Positions 18,513-27,996 are shown, numbered from the stretch's first letter. The stretch: 64,000 nt of DNA from Chryseobacterium jejuense (GCF_900100075.1 NZ_FNEG01000001.1:124001-188000); one strand, 5' to 3'. Program-made: numbers and translations. The notes: a model not told the origin generated them from the sequence alone.

Positions 18513-20570
18513 ATGAAAAAACTAACGCTTTCTTTGTTTCTAATAGCAGGGATCTGCTCTCAAAATATAGTGAGTGCACAAGCTAAAACTGCTAAAGTAG
18601 CAGTAAATAACGCAGATAAAGGTTTAGACCTTAGCTTAATGGATACTTCGGTACGTCCACAGGATGATTTTTATAATTATGTGAGCGGAACCTGGATGAA
18701 AACAGCTAAAATTCCAGCTGATAAACCAAGTTGGGGAAGCTTTAATAAATTGAGGGAGGATACGGATAACAATTCCATGACTATCCTGAATTCTCTTTTG
18801 AAAGATAAATTTACTGACGGCAGTGAAGGGAAAAAAATTCAGGATCTTTATGCATCTTACATGAATATGCAGAAGAGAAATGCTGACGGAATTAAGCCAA
18901 TTCAAGAAAATCTGAATAAAATTGATGCTATCAAAAATATGGCTGATCTTCAGACTTATTTAACTTCTGTAACCAGAGAAGGTGAAAACCTTTTTTACGG
19001 ATGGGGAGTATATGCTGATTTAAAGGATTCTAATATGAATGCCGTTTACTTAGGAGATGCAACTCTTGGATTAGGAAGAGATTACTACCAGAAAGTAAAT
19101 GAAAAAAATACAGAAGCTATTGCTGAATATCAGAAGTATGTAGTTTCTATGTTGAAGGAATTAGGATATAAAAATGCTGATGAAGCAGCTAAAAATATCG
19201 TTAACTATGAAAAAAGTATTGCACAGACGCTTTTAACGAATGAGCAGAGCCGTGATAATACCCTTCAATATAACCCTCAGACGATGGCTGAGCTTTCAAC
19301 TTTGGTAAAAGGAGTAGACATTCCTGCTTACCTTAAAAAAGTAGGAGTAAATACAGACAGAGTAATTATTGGAGAATTGAATTACTATAAAAACTTCGAT
19401 AAACTGGTCAATGCTCAGAACCTTCCAGTCATTAAAGATTATCTGAAATTCCACATGATTAACGGAAGTGCTTCTTACCTAAGTGAAAAACTAGGAGATA
19501 TGAAGTTTGCATTCTTCGGTAAATACTTAAATGGACAACAGGAGCAGAGAGCATTGAACAAGAGAGGTTTTGAATTAATCAACAGAAACTTGGGAGAAGC
19601 TTTCGGAAAATTATATGTTGATAAATATTTCCCTGCTGAAGCTAAAGCTCAGATGGTGGAATTGATCGACTACTTAAAGAAAAGTTTCGTAGTTCACATC
19701 AATAACCTATCATGGATGTCTTCTACTACCAAGGAAAAAGCGCTTAAAAAGCTGAATAAATTCACTGTAAAAGTAGCTTATCCGGACAAATGGAAAGATT
19801 ATTCAAAATTAGATATCGTTTCAGAAGCGAAAGGAGGTACATTGTACAGCAACCTACAGCATGTTGGTGAGTGGCAGTACAACAGAGAGTTAGCTAAAAT
19901 CGGAAAACCGGTAGATAAAACAGAATGGGGAATGACTCCACAAACTGTAAATGCTTATTACAACCCTGTATTTAACGAAATCGTATTCCCTGCAGCAATC
20001 CTTCAGCCGCCATTCTTTAACCCTAAAGCGGATGCAGCTGTGAACTTCGGTGGAATTGGTGCCGTTATCGGTCACGAAATGAGCCACGGATTTGATGATT
20101 CAGGAGCTCAGTTTGATGCAGACGGTAACTTGGTAGACTGGTGGACTCCGGAAGATAAAGCTAACTTCGAAAAAGCGACAAAAGCTTTAGCAGCTCAATA
20201 TGATAAATATGAGCCTGTAAAAGGAACATTTGTAAACGGTACCTTCACAAACGGTGAGAACATTGCTGACTTAGGTGGAGTAAATATCGCTTATGATGCG
20301 CTTCAAATGTACTTAAAAGATAAAGGAAACCCAGGAAAGATCAGCGGATTCACTCAGGATCAGAGATTCTTCCTAAGCTGGGCAACCGTTTGGAGAACTT
20401 TATCAAGTGAAAAATATATGATCAACCAGGTGAAGACAGATCCGCACTCTCCGGGTTACTTCAGAAGTTTTGGTCCGCTAATTAACGTTGATACTTTCTA
20501 CAAAGCATTTGATGTGAAAAAAGGAGATAAATTATACAAAGCTCCAGAGGACAGAATCAAAATCTGGTAA
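18513..20570 (+). CDS. M13 family metallopeptidase (neprilysin/PepO type), secreted
   Basis: A 685-residue zinc endopeptidase with a signal peptide ending near VSAQA. The N-terminal M13 domain opens with MDTSVRPQDDFYNYVSGTWMK. The catalytic domain has the zinc motif HEMSH in GAVIGHEMSHGFDDSG, then NGENIADLGG supplying the third ligand, and the family-typical ending DPHSPGYFRSFGPL and APEDRIKIW. It acts outside the cytoplasm on peptides. A second M13 gene follows in the same direction; the two are close paralogues but separated by a terminator and a repeat, so each is transcribed alone. Confidence 0.93.
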   Translation: MKKLTLSLFLIAGICSQNIVSAQAKTAKVAVNNADKGLDLSLMDTSVRPQDDFYNYVSGTWMKTAKIPADKPSWGSFNKLREDTDNNSMTILNSLLKDKFTDGSEGKKIQDLYASYMNMQKRNADGIKPIQENLNKIDAIKNMADLQTYLTSVTREGENLFYGWGVYADLKDSNMNAVYLGDATLGLGRDYYQKVNEKNTEAIAEYQKYVVSMLKELGYKNADEAAKNIVNYEKSIAQTLLTNEQSRDNTLQYNPQTMAELSTLVKGVDIPAYLKKVGVNTDRVIIGELNYYKNFDKLVNAQNLPVIKDYLKFHMINGSASYLSEKLGDMKFAFFGKYLNGQQEQRALNKRGFELINRNLGEAFGKLYVDKYFPAEAKAQMVELIDYLKKSFVVHINNLSWMSSTTKEKALKKLNKFTVKVAYPDKWKDYSKLDIVSEAKGGTLYSNLQHVGEWQYNRELAKIGKPVDKTEWGMTPQTVNAYYNPVFNEIVFPAAILQPPFFNPKADAAVNFGGIGAVIGHEMSHGFDDSGAQFDADGNLVDWWTPEDKANFEKATKALAAQYDKYEPVKGTFVNGTFTNGENIADLGGVNIAYDALQMYLKDKGNPGKISGFTQDQRFFLSWATVWRTLSSEKYMINQVKTDPHSPGYFRSFGPLINVDTFYKAFDVKKGDKLYKAPEDRIKIW

Positions 20571-20577
20571 AATATAC

Positions 20578-20606
20578 AAACCGCTCAGCAATGAGCGGTT
20601 TTTTTG
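20578..20606 (+). terminator. Strong Rho-independent terminator
   Basis: AAACCGCTCA and TGAGCGGTTT form a 10-bp stem around GCAA, followed by a run of seven T. It lies 8 bases after the first M13 gene. Confidence 0.9.
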
Positions 20607-20691
20607 TTTTTTTAGAGATAAGGTAATAGGTAATAGGGTGGCATTGATGAATTACTTTAACCAAAACCCATAAGGAATGGCTTTCATCATT

Positions 20692-20742
20692 CCCCTCCGC
20701 TGGAGGGGTGGCAAAAATTCTTTGAATTTTTGACGGGGTGGT
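20692..20742. repeat. Dispersed flavobacterial double-hairpin repeat
   Basis: CCCCTCC GCT GGAGGGG (20692-20708) is followed by AAAAATTC TTT GAATTTTT (20713-20731) and GACGGGGTGG. This nested double-hairpin block is GC-rich against its surroundings and matches a repeat often seen between genes in Flavobacterium and Chryseobacterium. The rest of the 356-base gap between the two M13 genes holds a terminator and a -7 box (TATATTTG, 20887-20894). Confidence 0.65.
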
Positions 20743-20926
20743 TTACATACCCACAGTATTTCTATTTTCAACCCCAATTTACCCATTAAAAAACTTTAAA
20801 CCATAAACCTCAAACTTTACCCCCATAAAATCACTATTATTCTCATCAATTATCGATTATCCTTCATCACTTATCATTAAAGTTCGTATATTTGATAAGT
20901 TTGTGTACAATCAAAAATTATCTTCA

Positions 20927-23023
20927 ATGAAAAAGCTAAATATTGGTATACTTGCCTTTTCGGGTATAGTATTGCTTAATTCGTGTGGTGCAGCAAAGAC
21001 TGCAGGGACAGAGACAAAAACAGAGGCTACAGCAAAAGTTGCAACGCCGGTAAAAGAAGAAATAAAGGAGGAAGGGATTAATCTCTCTTATATGGATACA
21101 GGGGCTCGTCCACAGGATGACTTTTTTAGCTATGTAAACGGAAATTGGGTGAAAACTACACAGATTCCTTCAGATAAAGCCAATTGGGGATCTTTCAATG
21201 CTTTGAGAGAAAATGTAGATGATGCTTCATTGGATATTTTGAACAAAATTCTTAGCGAAACATATCCTGCAGGTTCTGAAGGGCAAAAGATCCAGAGTCT
21301 TTACGCATCTTTTATGGATACAGCCAAAAGAAATACAGATGGATTAAACCCTATTAAAGCTGATCTTGCAAAAATTGATGCTATTAAAAGCCTTAATGAC
21401 CTTCAGAAATATCTTTTAGAAGCTACAAAGCTGGGAGATAATTCTTTCTACGGATGGAGAGCAGGAGCAGATATGAAAAATTCTAAGATGAACGCTGTAT
21501 ATCTTGGAGGTCCGGATCTTGGATTAGGAAGAGACTATTATCAGAAAGTAAATGAAGCCAATACTAAAACATTAGGACAATATCAGGCTTATGTTGGAAA
21601 ATTATTCGGAGTTTTAGGCTATAAAAACTCTACTCAGGCTGCTCAGAATGTGGTAGATTTTGAAAAGCAACTGGCAAATTACTTACTGACACTGGAACAG
21701 AACAGAGATGCCAATTTAAGATATAATCCTAAAAACGTTTCGGAATTATCAGGTTTAGTGAAAAATGTAGATCTTGCAAAATACCTTAAAGAAGCCGGGG
21801 TAAATACAGACAGAGTAATCATCGGAGAACTGAAGTACTACCAGAACATGGATCAGTTCGTTACACAGAAAAACTTACCTTTATTAAAAGATTATCTGAA
21901 ATATCACCTGATTAACGGTAATGCCAGTAACCTTGATGAAAACCTTGAGCAGATCAGATTTGATTTCTATGCAAAAGATTTACAAGGGCAAAAAGAACAG
22001 CGTCCTATGAACAAAAGAGGTTTAACTCTTGTAAACGGTGTTCTTGGTGAAGCATTTGGAAAATTATACGTAGAAAAATACTTTACTCCGGAAGCAAAAC
22101 AGCAGATGGAAACCTATATTGATTACCTTTTAAAATCATTTAAAACCCATATCGCGAATATCGACTGGATGTCTCCTGAAACAAAAGTAAAAGCTCAGGA
22201 AAAACTCTCCAAATTCACAGTAAAAATTGCATATCCGGACAAATGGAAAGACTATAGCCAATTAAACGTAGAATCTCCAAAACAAGGCGGATCATTATAT
22301 GCAAACTTACAGAATGTATCAGCTTGGCAATACCAAAGAAATTTGGATAAAGTAGGAAAACCGGTAGATAAAACGGAGTGGGGAATGTCTCCACAAACCG
22401 TAAACGCTTACTATAGTGGTTCAAACAACGAAATAGTATTCCCTGCAGCAATCCTTCAGCCGCCTTTCTACAATCCTAAAGCAGATGCAGCCGTAAACTT
22501 CGGTGGAATTGGAGCAGTAATCGGTCACGAAATCTCTCACGGTTTTGATGACAGTGGTTCCCGTTTCGATGGTGATGGAAACCTTAATAATTGGTGGACG
22601 GATGCTGACCGTAAGAACTTTGATGCAAAAGTGGCTCAGTTAGCCGCTCAGTATAGCGCTTATGAACCGGTAAAAGGAAGCTTTGTAAACGGTAAATTTA
22701 CAAGTGGAGAAAATATTGGTGACTTAGGTGGAGTAGCAGTAGCTTACGATGCCCTTCAGATGTACCTTAAAGATAAAGGAAACCCAGGGAAGATCAGTGG
22801 ATTTACTCAGGATCAGAGATTCTTTATGAGTTGGGCTACTGTTTGGAGAACAAAAGCAACCAATGAATATATGATTAACCAGGTGAAAACAGATCCGCAT
22901 TCTCCGGGAATGTACAGAGCTTTCGGACCATTAGTCAATCAGGATTCATTTATCAAAGCATTTGATATCAAGTCTGGAGATAAAATGTACAAAGCTCCTG
23001 AAGACAGAATAAAAATTTGGTAA
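20927..23023 (+). CDS. M13 family metallopeptidase, lipoprotein form
   Basis: A 698-residue zinc endopeptidase paralogous to the preceding gene over the full length (for example MDTGARPQDDFFSYVNGNWVK, GHEISHGFDDSG, SGENIGDLGG and the shared end APEDRIKIW). Unlike its neighbour it has a lipobox, VLLNSCGAAK, so it is a membrane-anchored lipoprotein. The ATG at 20927 gives a normal lipoprotein signal; the in-frame GTG at 20903 would add eight residues. An Ala/Thr/Lys-rich linker follows the lipid-bearing cysteine. Monocistronic. Confidence 0.93.
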   Translation: MKKLNIGILAFSGIVLLNSCGAAKTAGTETKTEATAKVATPVKEEIKEEGINLSYMDTGARPQDDFFSYVNGNWVKTTQIPSDKANWGSFNALRENVDDASLDILNKILSETYPAGSEGQKIQSLYASFMDTAKRNTDGLNPIKADLAKIDAIKSLNDLQKYLLEATKLGDNSFYGWRAGADMKNSKMNAVYLGGPDLGLGRDYYQKVNEANTKTLGQYQAYVGKLFGVLGYKNSTQAAQNVVDFEKQLANYLLTLEQNRDANLRYNPKNVSELSGLVKNVDLAKYLKEAGVNTDRVIIGELKYYQNMDQFVTQKNLPLLKDYLKYHLINGNASNLDENLEQIRFDFYAKDLQGQKEQRPMNKRGLTLVNGVLGEAFGKLYVEKYFTPEAKQQMETYIDYLLKSFKTHIANIDWMSPETKVKAQEKLSKFTVKIAYPDKWKDYSQLNVESPKQGGSLYANLQNVSAWQYQRNLDKVGKPVDKTEWGMSPQTVNAYYSGSNNEIVFPAAILQPPFYNPKADAAVNFGGIGAVIGHEISHGFDDSGSRFDGDGNLNNWWTDADRKNFDAKVAQLAAQYSAYEPVKGSFVNGKFTSGENIGDLGGVAVAYDALQMYLKDKGNPGKISGFTQDQRFFMSWATVWRTKATNEYMINQVKTDPHSPGMYRAFGPLVNQDSFIKAFDIKSGDKMYKAPEDRIKIW

Positions 23024-23048
23024 GAATACCAAAATATTGTTAGACAAG

Positions 23049-23084
23049 AAAGCATCCATCTCAATATAAGATGGATGCTTTTTT
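23049..23084. terminator. Bidirectional terminator
   Basis: AGCATCCATCT (23051-23061) pairs with AGATGGATGCT (23069-23079), with A residues before and T residues after. It is placed between the M13 gene and the convergent gene ending at 23083 and can stop both. Confidence 0.9.
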
Positions 23085-24132
23085 AATAGGCTTTCTTATA
23101 ATTCCGGATCACAAACTTTATTCCGGTTTCTATAATATCGCCCATGGTTTTGCAATACTTGAAATTAACATCGTAGGTAAGTTTCTGCAACGCTGTTTTT
23201 AACTCTGTAACATTGGCTTCCGGTGCAATATCTTCTTGTTTCATAATAGAAATCAGTTCATCAAACCTACTTTTGCTGCTGGTTACCCTTTTTACAATTT
23301 GTGAGCGTACTTCCTTACGATACTGCTCTACAGAATTAGGTTTCAGTTTTTCCAATACCATGGTAACCATCGGGTTGTTTTCTTTGAAATACTGAGGAAG
23401 ATAAACTTTCAGATTCCCTTCGTAGCATTGTTGGTCAAAATCGATAGGGCGAATTCTGTAAATTACCTGGTCAAAATCGTGAATAGGAATAACCACATAA
23501 TTATAAGAACGCATATCCCCAAGTAATCCAATGAGGCAGCGTTCATTAAACTTCACAAATTCCTTGGAAATCTGTGCCTTTTCCTGTTCTGTACAATTGG
23601 ACATGTGCTTCTGAATAAATACATCTCCGGGAATTCCTAAGATATGTTCTTCTATTAAAGTATTTTTATAAATCAGAAAGTTAATTCGGTTAGGAGAAAG
23701 CAGGTCCTCCAATTCCAGTCCATATATACGGGAAGCATCTGCCTGTTTAATATAAAAGTTAGTGTAATTATCGTTCAGAATATTTCTTACCCTAATTCTG
23801 AAAGGTTTAGAATTTCCAAAAGTACAGAAGTCAATGGTATCTACTGTCAGATAAGGTAAAGTAGCCTCATCTCCGTCAGAATGAAGAAGAGTATAAATTT
23901 TATTTAAATTAGCCTCTATTTCTTTAAACTCAAATTCAGGATACAGTACACCCAGCCATAAAGTATCTTTACCTTCTTTATCCAAAATACGCACACTATC
24001 ACTGAATCTTAGCAGGTCTTCATACAAAAACCGGATCTTGGTAGTTCTGTTATGTTTTTCCAAATATTTCTGTAAGGCTTCCGAAACAGGATATATTGGT
24101 TTTCTGAATGCTATCTTTACATCTTTCATCAC
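23083..24132 (-). CDS. Unknown protein with kinase-like motif order
   Basis: A 349-residue soluble protein that I cannot assign to a named family. Its motif order resembles the protein-kinase/aminoglycoside-phosphotransferase fold: strand-lysine NFYIKQA (K129), acidic helix GLELEDLL (E140, E142), hinge-like LIEEHILGIPGDVF (161-172), catalytic-loop-like GDMRSYN with D206 and N211 five residues apart, and IDFD (D231) like the metal-binding Asp. The C-terminal 100 residues are helical. It is divergent from tssB with a 349-base gap, so a T6SS link is possible but unproven. The call is inference from motif spacing. Confidence 0.55.
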   Translation of the reverse strand: MMKDVKIAFRKPIYPVSEALQKYLEKHNRTTKIRFLYEDLLRFSDSVRILDKEGKDTLWLGVLYPEFEFKEIEANLNKIYTLLHSDGDEATLPYLTVDTIDFCTFGNSKPFRIRVRNILNDNYTNFYIKQADASRIYGLELEDLLSPNRINFLIYKNTLIEEHILGIPGDVFIQKHMSNCTEQEKAQISKEFVKFNERCLIGLLGDMRSYNYVVIPIHDFDQVIYRIRPIDFDQQCYEGNLKVYLPQYFKENNPMVTMVLEKLKPNSVEQYRKEVRSQIVKRVTSSKSRFDELISIMKQEDIAPEANVTELKTALQKLTYDVNFKYCKTMGDIIETGIKFVIRNYKKAY

Positions 24133-24481
24133 TTTGTTTACTTTATTTAAATATAAAGAATATTTTTCCTCACCTCAGAGAAATTCCTATTTAGCACATA
24201 TTTGTTGTTTTTTATCAATGCAAAATGTACCCGGATTTTATTTTATCTCTCTATAGTTTGTTTTATTTATTTTTTCATAGCTTAGTGACATCGTAAGATG
24301 GTGATTTTATGGTAAATAAATATAGATAAATTTAAATGATTTAAGAAAAATCTTGACAAAATTTTGTATGTTACAGTTTTTTTTTAAATTTAAACTCTGG
24401 ATTTGTAATTTATTTGATTTATATGTAAATCTCTAGAAGACAGATCTAAACCAAAATAGTAAATCTCAAAATAATAATAAT
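24133..24481. other. Intergenic region between kinase-like gene and tssB
   Basis: Very AT-rich, 349 bases, between divergent genes. I see no gene, no strong hairpin and no clear TAnnTTTG box for either direction; the promoters should lie here but cannot be placed. Confidence 0.5.
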
Positions 24482-24928
24482 ATGGCAATGTTTAATTATG
24501 GTGTTGGCGGAAACGAGGTAAAAGTAGACGCTAATGAAGCTATTCAGGAAATACAGGAAAATAAATCACTGATAGTAAGCCAGCTTACAACAGACGAATC
24601 TTATACCCCTGAAATTGTAACAGGATTAAAAACAGTGGAAGATGTATTCAAACATTTTCAGCCTTCTGTAGCGGTACAGCATGAAACAGAAGATGGAGGA
24701 ATGGTTGATGAAGAATTCCGTTTTCAAAATCTTGGAGACTTTACTCCTAAAAGCCTTACTCAGAAATCTGACTATCTTCAGCAGCTGAGCATTGAACAGG
24801 AGCAGTACAACAAAATTGTACGTCAGTTGAAAACTAATAAAATTCTTCGTAATATGCTGGAGAACGATCAGACAAGAACTGCGTTCATCGAAGTATTGAA
24901 AGAAGTAGCACAAGAACTTGAAAAATAA
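24482..24928 (+). CDS. tssB: T6SS contractile sheath small subunit TssB (subtype iii)
   Basis: A 148-residue cytoplasmic protein, matching TssB/VipA. The recognisable core is PEIVTGLKTVEDVFKHFQPSV, the F-rich strand EFRFQNLGDFTP, and a C-terminal helical coil ending LRNMLENDQTRTAFIEVLKEV. With TssC it builds the sheath that contracts to drive the Hcp tube. It lies 20 bases before tssC in the conserved order. The Bacteroidota-type form is inferred from the partner and from the genome context. Confidence 0.92.
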   Translation: MAMFNYGVGGNEVKVDANEAIQEIQENKSLIVSQLTTDESYTPEIVTGLKTVEDVFKHFQPSVAVQHETEDGGMVDEEFRFQNLGDFTPKSLTQKSDYLQQLSIEQEQYNKIVRQLKTNKILRNMLENDQTRTAFIEVLKEVAQELEK

Positions 24929-24948
24929 TTAAAGACTTACATTAAATC

Positions 24949-26313
24949 ATGGATAGCAAATTACAGGCGCAAGAAAGCCAGCAGCAGGGACAGCAGCAGC
25001 AACACTCAGGGCAGCCGAAGGGCAACCCGCTTGCTGAACTCAATAAAATGGGAGGTTTTGGCTTTGTTGAATCCGTTGTAGACGGTATCGCCAATATGAA
25101 CCCAACTAGAAAAGCAAGGAAAGAAATTTTCCTTAACGATAATAATAAATCAGACGAAAGAAAAGAACTTCTTCAGAAGATCAATCTTTGGGTAAGCCTT
25201 TTAGAAGGTAGCGAGTCTGCAGATAAAATGGCTGATACGTGCAAAACCAAAGCACAACAGGCTGATCAGAATTTAAAGAAAAATCTAAAAAATACACTGG
25301 ATGCAGTTCGTCTGTTAGAAACCAACTACAGAACTGTAGCTCAATTCTACAAAAATACAGAATTGGATAAAGTGGATAATGTAAGTATTGTTAACGCAAG
25401 CCTGGATCAGGTTTCAGACCTTGACAATCCTTTATTCATTGATGCTATTTCTGAAGAATTCAAAAATTACTACGACCGTTTAGACCTTAGAGATAACTAT
25501 TCAATCCTTGCAATCCCTGGATATTTAGGATCAAATAAAGTTATTGAAAAATGGGCTAAAATCTGTAACGAAAACAAAGTAATGATGGTTACAGACTTCG
25601 CTAACCTTGATAAGCCAGATGACGTAGTAGATCTATTCCATTCTGCAAACCTTACAGGTGGTGAACTTCACAGAAGTAACGTAATCATGACGTGTAACTG
25701 GTTAGTAGGACGTGGAAAAGCTGAAGAAGTAGGAGAAGAAGATAACGTAGAACTTCCACCTTCCACTTCATTAGCAGGTAAAATCCATAAAACACTGATG
25801 TCTCAGGTAGCAGCAGGTAAAAAACATGGTAATATCAACGAAGTAGACGCTGTAAAATTCGAATTGAAGAAAAGTGAAATCTCTCAGTTGGAAAAAATGG
25901 GTCTTGTACCAATGGTTAACGAATACGGTAAAATTATGGCTTTCTCTGCGAAGACATTATTTACAGGAGACAATATCGGTCTTCAGACGTATTCAGTAGT
26001 TCGTGTATTCGACTATGTAACTAAAGTATTGCTAGACTTCCTAAACAGAAGAGCCTTCGAAAACTGGAATGCTAAAAACGAAGACGATTTGAGAAGACAA
26101 ATTGTAACATTCCTTGATAATATCAAAGGACCGGACAAATTGATCGAAAAATTCAAGATCGTTCGTTTCGAGCAGGATAGAGTAAACAAAGACAGAGTAT
26201 GGCTAGACATCCGTATGACCCCTTATTTCCCTACAAAAAGTTTCGTTATTAAACTAGACGGACACAAAGGAGATGATGGTAACGAATGGGATGCACAATA
26301 CACTCAGGAATAA
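24949..26313 (+). CDS. tssC: T6SS contractile sheath large subunit TssC (DUF5458 type)
   Basis: A 454-residue sheath subunit of the Bacteroidota form (known as DUF5458). It has a Gln-rich N-terminal tail, then the TssC core with NPLFIDAISEEFKNYYDRLDLRD and YSILAIPGYLG, and ends with the sheath handshake segment (VWLDIRMTPYFPTKSFVIKLDG). It pairs with TssB in the operon and a terminator follows directly, so the sheath genes form a two-gene unit. None of the baseplate, ClpV or membrane-complex genes are adjacent. Confidence 0.93.
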   Translation: MDSKLQAQESQQQGQQQQHSGQPKGNPLAELNKMGGFGFVESVVDGIANMNPTRKARKEIFLNDNNKSDERKELLQKINLWVSLLEGSESADKMADTCKTKAQQADQNLKKNLKNTLDAVRLLETNYRTVAQFYKNTELDKVDNVSIVNASLDQVSDLDNPLFIDAISEEFKNYYDRLDLRDNYSILAIPGYLGSNKVIEKWAKICNENKVMMVTDFANLDKPDDVVDLFHSANLTGGELHRSNVIMTCNWLVGRGKAEEVGEEDNVELPPSTSLAGKIHKTLMSQVAAGKKHGNINEVDAVKFELKKSEISQLEKMGLVPMVNEYGKIMAFSAKTLFTGDNIGLQTYSVVRVFDYVTKVLLDFLNRRAFENWNAKNEDDLRRQIVTFLDNIKGPDKLIEKFKIVRFEQDRVNKDRVWLDIRMTPYFPTKSFVIKLDGHKGDDGNEWDAQYTQE

Positions 26314-26334
26314 TAACACCTTATTTTTAATCAT

Positions 26335-26367
26335 AAAAACCGATGCATTTTTTACATCGGTTTTTTT
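26335..26367 (+). terminator. Terminator after tssC
   Basis: AAAAACCGATG (26335-26345) pairs with CATCGGTTTTT (26355-26365), followed by more T. It closes the tssBC unit. Confidence 0.9.
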
Positions 26368-26379
26368 CTACCAATACCT

Positions 26380-26847
26380 ATGAATATTAAAATGAAAATT
26401 AAGCTTGCTATCGGCTTGCCTGTATTGTTGCTGGCTCTTTTAGTGAGTTGTGAAAAAAAATACCAAAGTCCCGGTCAATATGAAGAAGACCTTTTTGCAG
26501 ACGAACGTCAGGAAGGAAAGGCTTATATCATGGACGAAGAAGAATGTTTCGATGGCAGTGAATTGGTTCTGGCAAGTTCAGAAGTGAAGCTGGCAGACAG
26601 TTCAAAAGGTCGAGGGAAAGCTTTTTTCCTTTATAAAGTAAGATCCGGAAAAATTTTGAAAACAGTAAGAGATTCCACTCTGGATATGCCAATGATGTTT
26701 TTATCACCTCATAAGCTAAAGCTGAAAGAAGATTCCATGTATTTATATCTGAAAAAATTGGATGGATATCGTTTTATAGCTAAAGAAAGAAACCTGAAAT
26801 ACCAGTGGTTAAGAGGGGCATCCGTATATTCTGTGAAGAAAAAATAA
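26380..26847 (+). CDS. Small lipoprotein of unknown function
   Basis: A 155-residue lipoprotein with the lipobox LLVSCEKK at about residue 24. The mature part is acidic at first (YEEDLFADERQEGKAYIMDEEE) and then basic. I recognise no domain. Subtype iii T6SS loci include a lipoprotein (TssQ), and this gene follows tssBC, but a strong terminator separates them, so the link is weak. The start may be 26380 or the ATG at 26392. Confidence 0.7.
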   Translation: MNIKMKIKLAIGLPVLLLALLVSCEKKYQSPGQYEEDLFADERQEGKAYIMDEEECFDGSELVLASSEVKLADSSKGRGKAFFLYKVRSGKILKTVRDSTLDMPMMFLSPHKLKLKEDSMYLYLKKLDGYRFIAKERNLKYQWLRGASVYSVKKK

Positions 26848-26855
26848 AATAAGTC

Positions 26856-26863
26856 TATCTTTG
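26856..26863 (+). promoter_or_regulatory. -7 box upstream of mutY
   Basis: TATCTTTG matches TAnnTTTG and is followed by C, in the gap before mutY; the leader would be about 60 bases. No clear -33 element. Confidence 0.45.
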
Positions 26864-26929
26864 CGGTCTTGAAATAATGTTCAGGATGAAGAGGCAAAAG
26901 TCCCTTCAAGGATTTAAACAGATTGGTTT

Positions 26930-27964
26930 TTGGAAAAGAATAATGCAGCCACAGAGTTTCTTCATGTAGGAAACAGGCTTTTGGAATGGTATAGAAATAA
27001 TGCAAGAGATCTGCCTTTCAGACAGACAAAAGATCCTTATAAAATCTGGATCTGTGAAATTGTATTTCAGCAGACAAGAATCAATCAGGGGCTTAATCAC
27101 TATAATAATTTCATTAAAAGATTTCCGGATGTAAAAACCTTGGCAGAAGCTGAGGAAAATGAAGTTTTATTGTATTGGAAGGGCTTAGGCTATTATTCCA
27201 GAGCCATCAATATCCATAAAGCTGCCCAGCAGATTATGAACGATTATCATGGGGTGTTTCCAAATCAGTATGATGAAATCTTAAAGCTGAAAGGTATCGG
27301 GAAATATACAGCTGCAGCTGTTTCAAGTATCTGTTTTGGCGGAAAAATCCCGGCTGTAGACGGAAACTTTTACCGGGTTCTCAGCAGGTTCTTTGCAGAT
27401 GATTTTGATATTTCAAATTCAAGAGCATTTGCCTATTTTTCAGAACTGGCAACCTTGGTAATGCCGGATAACGTTGGAGACTTCAATCAGGCGATGATGG
27501 ATATCGGTTCAGAGATCTGTAAACCCAAAAATCCACTGTGTGGCGAATGTCCGATTAATGAAGACTGTTTGGCCTTTTCCCTTCAAAAAATATCAGATTA
27601 CCCTGTTAAAACGAAAAAAGTGAAGGCGGAAGACCTTGCTTTAACCTATTATTTTGTTCACAGAAATGGAGAATTCCTGATTCGTCAGAGAGCAGATGAC
27701 TTTATCTGGAAAAAGTTGTTTGAGTTTCCAACCTCTATTTCTTCTGAAATGGAAACTTTTATTACAGGCTCAAAAACAGTTAACCATAAACTGACACACA
27801 AGAATTTAAGCATTGAAATATTTAATGTTGAGGTGTCTTCAGAAGACATCTGGAATCGTTTTATGACTGAAAATCAGTACCAGATTACAGACGTTCAGGG
27901 TTCTCATGAAAAATCCTTTCCTAAGCCTTTGGAAAATTACATTCAAAACTCATTGAAAGACTGA
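26930..27964 (+). CDS. mutY: A/G-specific adenine glycosylase MutY
   Basis: A 344-residue base-excision repair enzyme that removes A opposite 8-oxoguanine. Catalytic residues are E43 (ICEIVFQQTR) and D144 (AVDGNFYRV). The helix-hairpin-helix is LKGIGKYTAAAV. The iron-sulphur loop CKPKNPLCGECPINEDC has the expected C-x6-C-x2-C-x5-C spacing. The C-terminal NUDIX-like domain (about 225-344) senses 8-oxoG. The start is TTG at 26930: an in-frame TAA lies just upstream and no ATG is available before the conserved region. gldD follows after 44 bases, as in other Flavobacteriia. Confidence 0.94.
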   Translation: MEKNNAATEFLHVGNRLLEWYRNNARDLPFRQTKDPYKIWICEIVFQQTRINQGLNHYNNFIKRFPDVKTLAEAEENEVLLYWKGLGYYSRAINIHKAAQQIMNDYHGVFPNQYDEILKLKGIGKYTAAAVSSICFGGKIPAVDGNFYRVLSRFFADDFDISNSRAFAYFSELATLVMPDNVGDFNQAMMDIGSEICKPKNPLCGECPINEDCLAFSLQKISDYPVKTKKVKAEDLALTYYFVHRNGEFLIRQRADDFIWKKLFEFPTSISSEMETFITGSKTVNHKLTHKNLSIEIFNVEVSSEDIWNRFMTENQYQITDVQGSHEKSFPKPLENYIQNSLKD

Positions 27965-27996
27965 AATTTGTCTTCCGAAATCTGAAATCTAATTTG

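Noticed and set aside
24350..24375. A TTGACA-like hexamer before tssB
   Set aside because: Bacteroidota do not use the E. coli sigma-70 -35 element, and no TAnnTTTG box follows at the right distance.
26380..26847. Assignment of the lipoprotein after tssC as TssQ
   Set aside because: Position is suggestive, but a strong terminator separates it from tssBC and I cannot recognise the family, so only the neutral call was kept.
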